Below are positions 48,601 to 58,752 of a DNA stretch of 64,000 bases, piece after piece. Position numbers and translations under genes: made by a program. This DNA is from Candidatus Melainabacteria bacterium (GTDB taxonomy: Bacteria > Cyanobacteriota > Vampirovibrionia > Obscuribacterales > Obscuribacteraceae). The notes beneath the pieces are model-generated. The model saw only the letters and a list, made by a program, of their open reading frames with translations. It had not been told where the DNA came from and did no database searches. Location: the NCBI GenBank assembly GCA_016716405.1, contig JADJWK010000003.1, positions 806,001 through 870,000 of the forward strand, written 5' to 3'. Positions within the stretch are counted from its first letter, which is position 1. Each line of letters starts with the position of its first letter.

Positions 48601-51600
48601 AACTTCTGGCCACGGAACTATTCGACGCACAACGTGTCTCGAATCCGAATGAACCACCTAAATTGGTATCATTCTCGGATAGCCGGCAGGATGCAGCCAA
48701 AGCAGCACTTTCGATTGAACGGCTTCATCATCAAGATATTCGAAGAGAACTTCTTTATCTCGCTTTGCGTAATGAACTATCCCAGCGAGCTCCGGATGCG
48801 GCAAGAAATTATCTCGATCGTGCAATCGAGGATCTCGAAAAAACCCCGGAATCATTCCGAGAAATGGCTCAATCACGAGTGAAAGAGCTAGAAGAGATTT
48901 GGCGAAACCAAGCGGAGCCAAGTGTATCCTTGCGAGTCATACTCGAGGATACAAATGAAGTAGTTCACGGTGGGAATGTCGTAAAACCTTTCATCGCGAA
49001 TATGGTTTCAATAGGAGTTCACCCTTTCGACGATGCAGGACAAAAGCTTGCGAAAGGTGACCAACCTGGAGACGAACGACCCATTTGGTACAGATGAGAT
49101 CGTCTTTTTTCTATGAGAGATGTGGATGATACCATTCTCTAGGCAGAAGATCCTAATCAACTCGCCAGTCAGCATGCTCGCGAGCAGGTAATCATTGACA
49201 TCCAGAAGATGTTGACTGACGTGATCTTCAGCAAGACTTACTTTTCATTCGAAGAAGCGGGGCTTGGGTACGTTACGATCAGGGAAGTCGATATTCCGGA
49301 AGAAAGACGATCAGATAGCCGCACACGCCAGCTATCTGCATTGCTTCGAGTTCTCGGAGACTGTTACCGATACTGGCCAAGTCCGTACAAAAGAATGGCT
49401 GATCGTCATCCACCCTGGAATGTGGCAGGAGAAATTCGGAATAGTAGAGTTAAAGCATTTGCCGAGGCTATCTGGGGAACCGACTACTCCAATGACCTAG
49501 AACTCGCCTTACAGGACCTGGCTCGATGCGGTCATGCCTCTGGAGTAATCAGCGTCGAAGATGTTCGTATCCAACTGGTCGAACCATCAGACCTCTACCT
49601 ACGTTGCAACAACTGCGGTAGAGTACACCTTCATCAAGGCGTTGGACGATGCACTAGATGCTTCCAGCCCTTTGACTGGGATTCAGCCGAAAAGTCTCCT
49701 GTCAGCGACCTCCATTCTCGTAATTTCTTGGCAAGAAGAGTCTTCAGAGAAGAATACTCAGGGAACTCCACCCAGTCCTCTTTTCGTCTACACTGCGAAG
49801 AATTGACAGGTCAAACCGAGCATCCCGAAGAGCGACAACGCTCATTCAAAGGTATCTTCCTCCCTTTGTTATCAAGAATTGATGAAGAAGATACCGAAAT
49901 CGGAGAAGAAGCAGACGAAGATGAACTCTTGGTTCTTGGAGCCCTGAATCCGATTTTGAAGAAAAAGGACGAAATCGACTTGCTTACCGTCACAACGACG
50001 ATGGAAGTCGGTATAGATATCGGTCCTCTGCAGGTAATCCTGCAAGCCAATATGCCACCACAGCGTTTTAACTATCAACAGCGAGTGGGACGCGCCGGCA
50101 GACGCGGTCAGGCGTTTTCTATGGCTTTGACGATTTGTAGAACAAAGAGCCATGACTTGTATTACTTCCGACATTCGAAGAAGATGACAGGAGATACGCC
50201 ACCTACTCCATTTCTTACGAAGCGCTTGCAAAACATAGCTGATAGGTTCTTGTTGAAAGGCTGGCTGGCCTTGGCGTTTAGAAAACTACGCAATGATGTT
50301 CGAAACGCGGGCGAGATCTATCCAGCAGACCTTATGAGCCCTCCCGATATACATGGTGAGTATCTACCTATTGATACAATCCTAAGTGAGCCTTCTTGGT
50401 TGGACCAGATTCGATCCTGTGTCGAGGATACTCTTCCTGAAGCACAAACTTTAGCACGAGTCCTCTGTGACACTGATGCGATTCAGTTGACACCGGATAC
50501 AAGCGTCGCAATGTCGGCAATTGACGAAGTCCTGCAAGATCCCCGGCAAACAGGACTCGCTCATTGTCTGGCTGAAGCCGGTTTACTCCCACTTTACGGC
50601 ATGCCCACCAGAGTTCGCAAACTCTATCTCGGTTTGCGGAAACATGGACGCCAGGTTCAATGGCATACAGTCGATAGAGACCTAGATCTAGCAATCTATG
50701 AATTCGCTCCTGGATCATCGATCGTTATCGACAAAGGCGATCACCTGTCAATTGGATTCACTCCGGATCTCGCAGATCCCATCTCCTCAAGGGATCAAGA
50801 AATAATGCCATTCCAAGACGATGCATTCTCCACTCCGTTTTTCCTGCTTGAGTGCGGTGCATGCCAGGCGTGGACCGAAATAAGGGAGCAAGGTGATAGT
50901 GAGCCTAGTGATGAATGTGCAGCGTGTGGAAGCAAGCTACATTTGGAAAACCGGCATGAATGCCGGGTTCCGAACGCGTTTAGAACAGACCTTCCAGCTT
51001 ATCCCAGGACCAGGAAAGAAGACTTCGATTCTGGAATAAGGCATCGTTCAATCCAGGCTGAGGGACGACAGCTCAACTTCACCCCGATTCAGTCTTTCGG
51101 GCCAGATAGTAATTGGTCTCTCTCGCTTTCCCATCCCACAAGGAGACTGGGAAAGACGTTCAGACTAAACAGGGGCCCCAGACTCGATGATGGAAGTCAT
51201 TTCTTCGATGTCAATCCTGGTCATGAAGTAAAGGTATACAGGAATTCGAACTATACTCTTCCTCTGCAAGAACTCAGCAACCATCCTCGCCTATCTCGGC
51301 GAATCCCGGACCGTTTCGATCCTAGTGGGCCAACGGAGAGATTTTGGCTAGCCGCTCCAAAAGTGACCGATTCTCTTTACCTGACTCAATCGAATGTCCA
51401 ACCAGCTCTTTCATTGCATCGTCTGCCTGGACGCCTGGATTCAACATCTGGTCATGAAGAGGCAACTCTCATGCAGATTTCCCGCTGGCTTGGTGTTCGC
51501 TCTGCGGCTATTTCAGCGAGCTATCTGATCGTAAATCGTTCTTCGTTGGAACTCGACATAGATCCCGAGGAATTCGATGTACTGGAGCCTAGACTCTATG

Positions 51601-52238
51601 GAAGAACTGATAGACGACCACTGCTCCAAATTGCCGACAATCTCGTCAATGGCGCAGGATTCTGTGAGTTCCTTTCAGCCGCGAACAGCACGGGATTTCC
51701 TTATGTCGCCCAATTTATCTCATCCATCCTCACTGACAAGGGAGAATATCCTCTGTCCGAGTTCTTGAAAGAGGACCATTCCGAGTGCAATACTTCGTGC
51801 TACAAGTGCTTGCGGCGTTATGGAAATCAGCCTTTTCATGGACTTCTTGACTGGCAACTTGGTCTTGCCTTCTTGCGAGCTATGATCGATCCCTCCTTTA
51901 TGTGCGGACTCGATGGAAACTTCGACGTCCCTGAGCTCGAGAGATGGAATGACTTTGCAACCTCCCTGGCCGATTCCATGGTCAAGCGATTTGATGGTGA
52001 CGGTCCAGTGCACTTCTCTGGTATTGCAGCATTCCGACTTCGCTTTCGAAGAAGGTACACTCCCTGGATTCTAGTTGCGCATCCATTATGGGACTGGCAA
52101 GACAATCTCGAAGAGGGCACCATTCTGTTCGAGGCTCGGGAACTCGCTGCCACTGAGGCAGAGCCACTTTGCTGGGACACATTCAACTTGGCGAGAAGAC
52201 AGGTATTCGTCCGCGAAAAGATCAGAAACCAGGTCTAG
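45667..52238 (+). pseudogene. Giant DEAD/DEAH helicase with zinc motifs and MZB/DUF1998-like end, interrupted
   Basis: About 2190 codons. Walker A TSGTGSGKTEAF (near 46083), DELHLQRG as motif II (near 47187), SFSDSRQDAAK, and motif VI QQRVGRAGRRGQ (near 50080) place it with DruE/DrmA/DpdJ-type SF2 helicases. Cys clusters (CECCGELF, CPKCG, CNNCG with CTRCF, CGACQ with CAACG) and the MZB-like CNTSCYKCLRRYGNQ follow. Lesions: in-frame TAA 45997-45999 before PYRHQVEML, a frameshift near 46650-46680, and in-frame TGA 49095-49097 and TAG 49140-49142. Elsewhere the sequence is well kept, so inactivation is recent or partly artefactual. It would translocate DNA for the nuclease encoded eight bases on. 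Confidence 0.85.
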
Positions 52239-52245
52239 GTGAGCT

Positions 52246-53472
52246 ATGCGAACCGCGTTGCTACCCGACAGCATCATAAACGTACGTATACCGCGCTATT
52301 TTTCGCCGTCACGCTTCACAGATCTCGAAAACTGTCCCCTCAAGGTCTTCGGGAATGAGAATGATAGACCTGGAATACTGCCACCATCGCCCGCGATGAT
52401 GTACGGGAGCATGTTACATCACATTCGAGAGCAACTTATTCTAGGTTGTTGGGGAAACTGTTCTCGAATTGATAATGCATTCGACTCTCTCTTCCAAAGT
52501 TCTAGCAAACAGATGGATGAGCTACTGCTGGGAGATCTGAGCACTTCTCGAATGGTACCACTCTCTCAGACTCTTGGTCGCACGATCTGGAATGCGAGGC
52601 GTCTGGAGCTCAGGGAGTGGCGTCGCCGCTCATCACTATCAACTGCACACCAAGCCCCTCGTCCTTTTGCATTCCAGCGTTTCTCGCATTCTGATTCTGA
52701 TGGGTCAGATGTCGACCAGTGCGCTATAGGTCCAGAGGCTCTCGTCGTCTGTAACAAGTACCGAATTCGGGGACGCGCCGACCTAATCGATAAACGGAGT
52801 GACGGCGTCATCGAAATTACCGACTTCAAGACTGGCAGGTTGACTGACCGCAAAGGCAAGCCGATTGCAGCGTACTCGACTCAACTCAGCTTGTACGGAC
52901 TTGCGGCAGAGAACTCCTTTCCAGATCATCAAATCCGTTTGTTTCTTGAAGGATACGACCGCATCCCTGTTCCATGGAGTAAAACACATCGATCAAACTG
53001 CATCCAGTCCATTCAGGTGGTCGAGGAGCAATTCCCGGTAAACACCGAAGTCAACGCAGAGGACCTTGCACGACCTGGTGCGTGTTGTGTCAACTGCCAG
53101 CTTCGGCCCATTTGCCCTGCTTATCTTAAAACAGCACCAGACTGGTGGTTCAATGATCCCAACCAACCAAGACCGATTCCTCTCGATACCTGGGGACGAG
53201 TAACCATGACCAAAGAGCGAGAGGATTCGGTCACGCTCGATTTAAGAGATGCGGCTGGCAGATCCGTAAGAATTGATGGACTAGCCTGGAGTAAGTTTTT
53301 GACTCCACCGGCAATTGGTGAGACGATGTACTTCTTCAACCTAGAACCAACTGAACGAACAATGTCTCATGGAGCTCGGATACACCCTCGAAACTTTCAT
53401 GAGTTGCCTCCTGATGGTGGAAGGATTTTCAAGCGAGCTGCCACGCTCCAAGTCTACAGAGAATCCGACTAG
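52246..53472 (+). CDS. Cas4/AddB-like PD-(D/E)XK nuclease with Fe-S cluster
   Basis: 408 residues starting seven bases after the helicase stop. RecB-family nuclease motifs: His in GSMLHHIREQ, Asp in IRGRADLID, D-x-K in ITDFKTG, and the QLSLYGL helix. A first Cys (ENCPLK, near 30) and C-terminal CCVNCQLRPICPAYL supply the four ligands of a 4Fe-4S cluster as in Cas4 and AddB. The last ~85 residues (GRVTMTKEREDSVTLDLRDA, TMYFFNLEPTE) look like an OB fold. It is complete although the helicase is not. Expected to cut DNA unwound by the helicase. It converges with mcrC, only four bases away. Confidence 0.9.
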   Translation: MRTALLPDSIINVRIPRYFSPSRFTDLENCPLKVFGNENDRPGILPPSPAMMYGSMLHHIREQLILGCWGNCSRIDNAFDSLFQSSSKQMDELLLGDLSTSRMVPLSQTLGRTIWNARRLELREWRRRSSLSTAHQAPRPFAFQRFSHSDSDGSDVDQCAIGPEALVVCNKYRIRGRADLIDKRSDGVIEITDFKTGRLTDRKGKPIAAYSTQLSLYGLAAENSFPDHQIRLFLEGYDRIPVPWSKTHRSNCIQSIQVVEEQFPVNTEVNAEDLARPGACCVNCQLRPICPAYLKTAPDWWFNDPNQPRPIPLDTWGRVTMTKEREDSVTLDLRDAAGRSVRIDGLAWSKFLTPPAIGETMYFFNLEPTERTMSHGARIHPRNFHELPPDGGRIFKRAATLQVYRESD

Positions 53473-53476
53473 ATGA

Positions 53477-54739
53477 TCAGCCTTTGACACTATGAATATG
53501 AATACCTGAATGTCTGTGCTTTGCTTGTTTTATCTTGATCCAAGACTGAGATGAACAGATCTGAACAATTCTTTCCAATGCACGCTTACCGGACTCTTCC
53601 AGATCGGAGTCCAGAGGGAAGGAAATGCAGCCGATCTCGAAGTCACCAACCTGAAAGGTCTCATCACTGATAGGACTATCCGGATAAATCAAAAAGGCTT
53701 TCCGCGTTCGTTTGGCGGCCGCATAGGCTACTATTTGCTGCGCATCAGAAGAAACTGATTCTCCGGTCTTGTATTTAGTATCAGCAACACAAATCACGTC
53801 TGCTGTATCGCGACCGTACCATACCAGGTCAATTCCCCACTGCACAGCCTCTTCGCTCGTAAGAACCACTCGAACCTGTGAACCGAAACGCCACTCCCGT
53901 GGTGTATTTTCTCTAAACCATGCTGCTACAAACTGCTCGAAAAGCTGATCCATATTGACGAGAAAAGAAAGACTCTTCAATCTCTCATCTCCCTGTCGAG
54001 GACCAGTGTTCTCTATGAAGAAACGTGATATCGAATGAATAACCTCATAATCTCCATCGAGCCTATTGTAAGAAAGGCGACTGAAAATGTGCCTATCTAT
54101 CTTAGGCTTTAGAGTCACAACGCTTTCGAGAGATCGGAAAGCTCGCTGCACCAGATGTAGACTCTCATATCTAACCAGTCCTGTCCTCAAGATTCGATTC
54201 AGCGCGTATGCTGGAATTTGATTCTCGATGACGTCGACTGTCTGCTGAGCAAAATCACAATGTACCTTTCCAGTCCAAGCCACTTCATGAAGTCGTCTAG
54301 TATCCAGTCTCCCTTTTACGACTGATAGCTGCTCCTTGGTCCTCAAATACTTCTTCTGCAACCCTCGATTCGCCCGCTCCAGCACCAGCCTCGCGAGCAC
54401 GATCGCCAGCGACTCGAAGAACTCCTCCAAATTGGCGCTTCTCACCAGATCTCTATGAAACACAGCAGACTGAAGGCCATAGGCGTACTCCAACATTCTG
54501 AATATGTTTCCGATCGGTACCTTCGGTAGAATCGAGAGCCGATAATCATTCGACAGTCCTACTTCTCCTATCCAGCCTCTTGGCTGTAGGCACCACATAT
54601 TCTCGGTCTTCGGCGAGGGAAAGTCGATATCAATCTTTGAACCATATCTCTGAAGAATCTCTTCTCCAATCTCCTTAGGAATCTCGTCCTTAGCAAACTG
54701 AGCCTTTGCTCGCTCTGTTAGCTCGATGATTCTGGTCAT
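53477..54739 (-). CDS. mcrC: McrC-type nuclease subunit of modification-dependent restriction
   Basis: 420 residues of the McrC family (5-methylcytosine restriction subunit). Features are GWIGEVGLSNDYRLSILPKV, MLEYAYGLQ, the LxxLxxRLDTRR-type middle, and the PD-(D/E)XK core GIDLVWYGRD followed by VADTKYKTGE. McrC binds the McrB motor, stimulates its GTPase and makes the cut. The start overlaps the mcrB stop (ATGA). Both genes are intact and should work together against incoming modified DNA. Confidence 0.92.
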   Translation of the reverse strand: MTRIIELTERAKAQFAKDEIPKEIGEEILQRYGSKIDIDFPSPKTENMWCLQPRGWIGEVGLSNDYRLSILPKVPIGNIFRMLEYAYGLQSAVFHRDLVRSANLEEFFESLAIVLARLVLERANRGLQKKYLRTKEQLSVVKGRLDTRRLHEVAWTGKVHCDFAQQTVDVIENQIPAYALNRILRTGLVRYESLHLVQRAFRSLESVVTLKPKIDRHIFSRLSYNRLDGDYEVIHSISRFFIENTGPRQGDERLKSLSFLVNMDQLFEQFVAAWFRENTPREWRFGSQVRVVLTSEEAVQWGIDLVWYGRDTADVICVADTKYKTGESVSSDAQQIVAYAAAKRTRKAFLIYPDSPISDETFQVGDFEIGCISFPLDSDLEESGKRALERIVQICSSQSWIKIKQAKHRHSGIHIHSVKG

Positions 54740-56097
54740 GGCAGGAGCTTAGATCGAAGCTTCGTCCAATTGAATCGTTCAATCCTATCGAGTCTATCGA
54801 AGAAACACTCTTCCAGGTATGGTTCGATCTCAGTCTTCCAGATCTCTCCGATTCTGCCCTTTAGATCATCCACCAGGAAGTAGGATGGACCGAGAGATAG
54901 ATTCTCATCGTTTATTTCGCGATTGATTTCCTCAAGAACCTTGATCAGCCTATCGGCATCATATCCTTGCCGCGCAAGATAGGTTCTCATCAACTCGTAA
55001 TCCGGTTTTAATTTGATGAATGCAAATCGCCGCCGAATTGCATAATCGACTAGAGCAATCGAGCGGTCTGCCGTGTTCATAGTACCCAAGACCAAAACGT
55101 TGTCTGGAATCGAAAACTGCTTACCGCTCGGGAGCGTCAACTCTTCCCCTCTATACTCTAAGAGATACAGGCACTCACCCAGCACTCTTGCCAAATCGGC
55201 CCTGTTTATCTCGTCGATGATGAATACTGATGTATCAAGTTCTCTGCAATCCTCGCAAAACTCCTTGAAGACACCATCCTGCCACGCGTATAGAATGACA
55301 CCATCTTCGGTCTCAGGTCGAATTCCCTCGATGAAGTCCTCATACGAGTATGATGGATGCAACTGCGTCATCTGTATTACACCGTTGCCGCCAGAACAGA
55401 AATATCTAGCAAGCAAATCGGCCAAGAACGTCTTTCCAGTTCCTGGAGGTCCATAAAGAATCGCCTGTCTTTTTCGAGCAATCGCGTCTGTCCAAGTAGT
55501 CAATGTTTCGATATCAATCCCGGTTTGTGCCGAGATTTCGTCTAAAGATATCGGCTCCATTGATCTACCATGCTCTCTGGTGTGCTTGACGGTGCCGATG
55601 GCTGCGGGTCGCACTCCATCGCTCAACTCGACTTCGTCTATCTTTGCCTCAGGAAACGCAGACTTCAGTTTCGCACCGATCTCGCTTCCCTTTCTCATCG
55701 TTATATGAACGACCCGACCAGAGCGTCTTCCACCTTCCTTGTCCAAGACAACGAGGACGACTGACTCTAGATGAAGCTCCTCGAGTCCTTGAATACAGTA
55801 CTTGGCTCCTCGATCGATTAGAGAGCTTATCTCTCCTTCGGAAGTCGGTGGTGGCTCCAGAAAGATGCAACCAACAACGACCGTCCTTTTGGCTTCTTGA
55901 AGCCGTCGATAGACATTCTCGATTTTGGAGCTATCCTTGCCGGCGTATCGAACTGTGACCTGCTCCGTATCGACCTCGGACAAATCTGCGAACCAGTTTC
56001 GAAAAGCCTTCCATTTAGCTGAGCTCTTGGATGAAAGATCACTTGGCAGTCGCGAAACCAGCTCTTCGAATTCTTTCTTGATCTCGCCCGAGGACAT
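54736..56097 (-). CDS. mcrB: McrB-type AAA+ GTPase of modification-dependent restriction
   Basis: 453 residues. The C-terminal half is a McrB AAA+ motor: Walker A AILYGPPGTGKTFLAD (near 215-222), HPSYSYEDFIEGIRPE, Walker B VFIIDEINRADLARVLGE, and the GTP-signature MNTADRS followed by DYAIRRRF. The N-terminal ~190 residues replace the known E. coli DNA-reading domain with a different one (KWKAFRNWFADL, VVVGCIFLEPPP, VVLVVLDKEGGRRSGRVVHI). The modification recognised cannot be told. It precedes mcrC with a four-base overlap. Confidence 0.93.
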   Translation of the reverse strand: MSSGEIKKEFEELVSRLPSDLSSKSSAKWKAFRNWFADLSEVDTEQVTVRYAGKDSSKIENVYRRLQEAKRTVVVGCIFLEPPPTSEGEISSLIDRGAKYCIQGLEELHLESVVLVVLDKEGGRRSGRVVHITMRKGSEIGAKLKSAFPEAKIDEVELSDGVRPAAIGTVKHTREHGRSMEPISLDEISAQTGIDIETLTTWTDAIARKRQAILYGPPGTGKTFLADLLARYFCSGGNGVIQMTQLHPSYSYEDFIEGIRPETEDGVILYAWQDGVFKEFCEDCRELDTSVFIIDEINRADLARVLGECLYLLEYRGEELTLPSGKQFSIPDNVLVLGTMNTADRSIALVDYAIRRRFAFIKLKPDYELMRTYLARQGYDADRLIKVLEEINREINDENLSLGPSYFLVDDLKGRIGEIWKTEIEPYLEECFFDRLDRIERFNWTKLRSKLLP

Positions 56098-56138
56098 CGA
56101 ATTTTCTTTCTAGTGAGAAGCTACTTGCAAATATATCA

Positions 56139-57320
56139 TCAGTTATTCAACTCAATTGAACTCAGGTGATTCCTGAGTGAAGTCAAGAACCGGTCGGAGT
56201 ACACGACACTGCACTTTTCGCTTGACGTTCTGCTTAGAAATCCAGCTGTCGCTTTGGCAGATAACTCACGCATATCGTGATTGAGGAATTTCGATATACG
56301 AACTGCATTCGGTTGCTCAGGCCATGCACCAATCGTCTGAATATAAGCCTTGCCGTCGCGTCCCCATGCAGCTGTAGGCCAGGAATCTCCAACAGGCCGA
56401 GCGATATAGTCCTTGTTGAAGGTTCCAGGTTTATTCAAGCGATGTCCGACCCAACTAGCTACCTTCGAACATACTGCATTACCGACTAGCTTCCATCGCA
56501 GTGATTCACGATGCCCCGCCTTTACGGCTGGTAATGTCCAGTTCTCTGGAAATCCCTGAAGCCGTTCGGCATCTCGTATGTCGGGAGTACCCACGAAGTC
56601 CTCGCTAGGCAACCAAATTGCTGGTGGTGACGGAATTCCCAGACCTGAACCACCTTTTATCGGCGGGACGGACTCGATCGCCCAGCCGACTCCTCTAATT
56701 CCTTCGGTCCAATAGAACCCATATGCCAATCCATCTTCGATGTCTGTCGGTTTCTCGCTCCCGAAGGGTGGCTCTTCATCATCAGCAAATAAGACTGCTC
56801 GAGGATCATCGATTCTCGACGCAACGAGAATCACGCGATGGCGCCTCTGTGGCACGCCAAATGCTCTTGCATCAACGACACGATAGGCCCAGCTGTAGCC
56901 GAGATCCTCCAGGCTGCTGATCAAGTACTTCATTGCCTTGCCGCGATCAAGTTTCAACATGTTCGGAACGTTCTCGATTAGCAACCAGTCGGGCTTGTAT
57001 CTCTTCCTGTCGATCAGTCGAAAGAGGTGCCCAACCAGACCAGAGTTCTTGCCCTTGATTCCTTGCTTTTGGCCTGCAAGGCTCAAATCTTGACAAGGAA
57101 AGCCGGCTGCAATCAAATCACAATTCGGCAATGTCTTAAGTTTCGTGATATCGGACTTTAGCGGAATGTCCGGAAACTGATGTCTTAGTACTGCCTGTGC
57201 AGCTTCATCTATCTCGCAGAATAGTTTCGTTGAATGGCCGGCCGATTGCAGGCCTAACTCGATACCGCCGATCCCAGAAAAGAGGCTGACGACGCAGAGA
57301 CCACTGTAAGATTTACTCAT
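56139..57320 (-). CDS. DNA (cytosine-5) methyltransferase
   Basis: C5-cytosine DNA methyltransferase, 393 residues. Motif I VSLFSGIGGIELGL, motif IV AAGFPCQDLSLAG with catalytic Cys76, motif VI ENVPN (116-120) and motif VIII QRRHRVILVAS; motifs IX-X are near SLRWKLVGNAVC. The variable recognition region is about 190-260. AAGGAGAAGATACC before the ATG is a good ribosome site. It is divergent from vsr with a 264-bp shared control region. The target sequence is not readable from the protein. No restriction enzyme of the same specificity is adjacent, so it may act as a solitary or protective methylase. Confidence 0.95.
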   Translation of the reverse strand: MSKSYSGLCVVSLFSGIGGIELGLQSAGHSTKLFCEIDEAAQAVLRHQFPDIPLKSDITKLKTLPNCDLIAAGFPCQDLSLAGQKQGIKGKNSGLVGHLFRLIDRKRYKPDWLLIENVPNMLKLDRGKAMKYLISSLEDLGYSWAYRVVDARAFGVPQRRHRVILVASRIDDPRAVLFADDEEPPFGSEKPTDIEDGLAYGFYWTEGIRGVGWAIESVPPIKGGSGLGIPSPPAIWLPSEDFVGTPDIRDAERLQGFPENWTLPAVKAGHRESLRWKLVGNAVCSKVASWVGHRLNKPGTFNKDYIARPVGDSWPTAAWGRDGKAYIQTIGAWPEQPNAVRISKFLNHDMRELSAKATAGFLSRTSSEKCSVVYSDRFLTSLRNHLSSIELNN

Positions 57321-57584
57321 GGTATCTTCTCCTTTATGCCCAGAACTAGTTGACGACTGCTTGGGACAAAAAGTTCAATCTAGAATATATCTACGTATTC
57401 GCGGCCAGTCAATGAACTTGGTATCAAGAATGGTGCATATTTGTTTTAGCTACATTCGATCTATATGGTATATGCGCTGCAAATCGAAGCGTGATGTCCT
57501 GGTCGTCTATTACTGCCGATTAATGGAAATACTTGAGGATTTCTTAGAATGGTACTTGAAAGCCAATACGCTCATACGTCTATC

Positions 57585-58010
57585 ATGCCGTCACCCCGAT
57601 CCAGCAAGAAAACTCCAATGTCGCGCTCTGAGCAGATGAAGCGCGTCAAGAGCAAGGATTCTAAGGCCGAGAAAGCACTTCGCTCCGCGCTCCACAAGAA
57701 AGGTCTGCGTTACCGCATCCATAGTCGAATTGAAGGGGTTACGGTCGACATAGTTTTTGTGCGTTCAAGACTCGCTGTTATGGTTGATGGATGTTTCTGG
57801 CATGGATGCCCGCTTCATGCTACCTTTCCGAAAACCAATGAAGCCTACTGGCTTCCAAAGCTGGCTGAAAATAAAGAGAGAGATAGCAGACAAACAAAGA
57901 AATTGGCTGATGCAGGCTGGACGGTGATACGGGCATGGGAGCACGAGTGCTTGCCTCCCTCACCATTCTTGGTATCACGAATTATAAGAAGTGTCGAAGA
58001 GCACGGTTAG
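57585..58010 (+). CDS. vsr: Very-short-patch repair endonuclease
   Basis: Vsr nicks beside T:G mismatches that arise when 5-methylcytosine deaminates. 141 residues from ATG 57585 (MPSPRSSKKTPMSRSEQMKR), a usual length. Family motifs: KDSKAEKALRSALHKKGLRY, the catalytic VTVDIVFVRSRLAVMVDGCF with WHGCPLH (zinc and Asp), and TVIRAWEHE. An alternative start is ATG 57618. Divergent pairing with the C5-methyltransferase is the classic dcm-vsr logic. Intact. Confidence 0.93.
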   Translation: MPSPRSSKKTPMSRSEQMKRVKSKDSKAEKALRSALHKKGLRYRIHSRIEGVTVDIVFVRSRLAVMVDGCFWHGCPLHATFPKTNEAYWLPKLAENKERDSRQTKKLADAGWTVIRAWEHECLPPSPFLVSRIIRSVEEHG

Positions 58011-58149
58011 TTTATGCAGTTGCAAGAATCCTCCTATCCTTTTCGAACCCAAGCCTCGAAATAGTACCATACAACCGTATGGCAAGTCAATACCATGAGA
58101 CTCGAACTTTAGTTCCTTCAACGAAAAGTTGCCTAACTTAGATTTTTGA

Positions 58150-58752
58150 TCACTTGACGCTGCCGAATCGTGCCCGATATCCAGGAAGGCATGTGCATTC
58201 TTTTGCCCGCTCCTCTCCAAGCAGAGAAATTACCTCCTCAGTGCGTTCATGCGGAATACGCATCCGTCCTTCACGAAGTGCCAGATAGAGCGTTTCAATT
58301 GACTGTCTATGACCGAGTGATTGGATTACCGAAGGATGGCGAAGTAGTTCTAGTGACCATGCAGGCTCTAATGTCCCAAGGGCGGTTGCTCGTGCCCGTC
58401 CTTTCCTTTCATCGATTACTGGAGTCATTTGCCGATGAAACGCGATTGCTATAGTGGCGGCTTCACCGTCATCCAAGTGCGCAATAAGATCACCAAACAA
58501 CTCGATCTCATCGTCCATTAAATCGGCTACGGTCACTATCCGTCTCGCAACAAGCATTTCTAGGAAGGAGTATTCACCATTGGTGCGACTGATCTCATTG
58601 TCGAGTTCGGCTTCTACGACACTAGCTACGAGAAAATCGCAAGGAATAGCTGACAAAATGCGTTCGCCGTTTGCACACGCATGGAGGTTTATGACAACAC
58701 TAGTGTCAATAATGTGTGATGACACACTACCTCGGAAGCTTGAGTTGCTCAT
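58150..58752 (-). CDS. PIN-domain protein of the QueC-like operon
   Basis: PIN-fold nuclease-like protein, ~200 residues from ATG 58752; an in-frame ATG/TTG up to 58770 is less likely. The acidic set is present: Asp in HIIDTSVVINL, Glu in VVEAELDNEI, Asp in LDDGEAATIAIA and Asp in TPVIDERKGRA. The start overlaps the XRE-ImmA gene end by 26 bp. PIN proteins next to XRE-ImmA/IrrE regulators behave as toxins controlled by their neighbour in several families. Here it is the last gene of a four-gene run with a QueC-like enzyme, so it is a likely effector. Confidence 0.85.
   Translation of the reverse strand: MSNSSFRGSVSSHIIDTSVVINLHACANGERILSAIPCDFLVASVVEAELDNEISRTNGEYSFLEMLVARRIVTVADLMDDEIELFGDLIAHLDDGEAATIAIAFHRQMTPVIDERKGRARATALGTLEPAWSLELLRHPSVIQSLGHRQSIETLYLALREGRMRIPHERTEEVISLLGEERAKECTCLPGYRARFGSVK

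Noticed and set aside
45667..52238. Recoded stops (TGA or TAG read as Trp) in the helicase
   Set aside because: All three stop codons are used as ordinary stops by intact genes around it, and a frameshift is also present.
42571..57320. Class 2 DISARM (helicase plus C5-methyltransferase)
   Set aside because: No DrmB, DrmC or DrmE is recognised, the methylase is on the other strand beyond McrBC, and the helicase is a single chain with its own MZB-like end.
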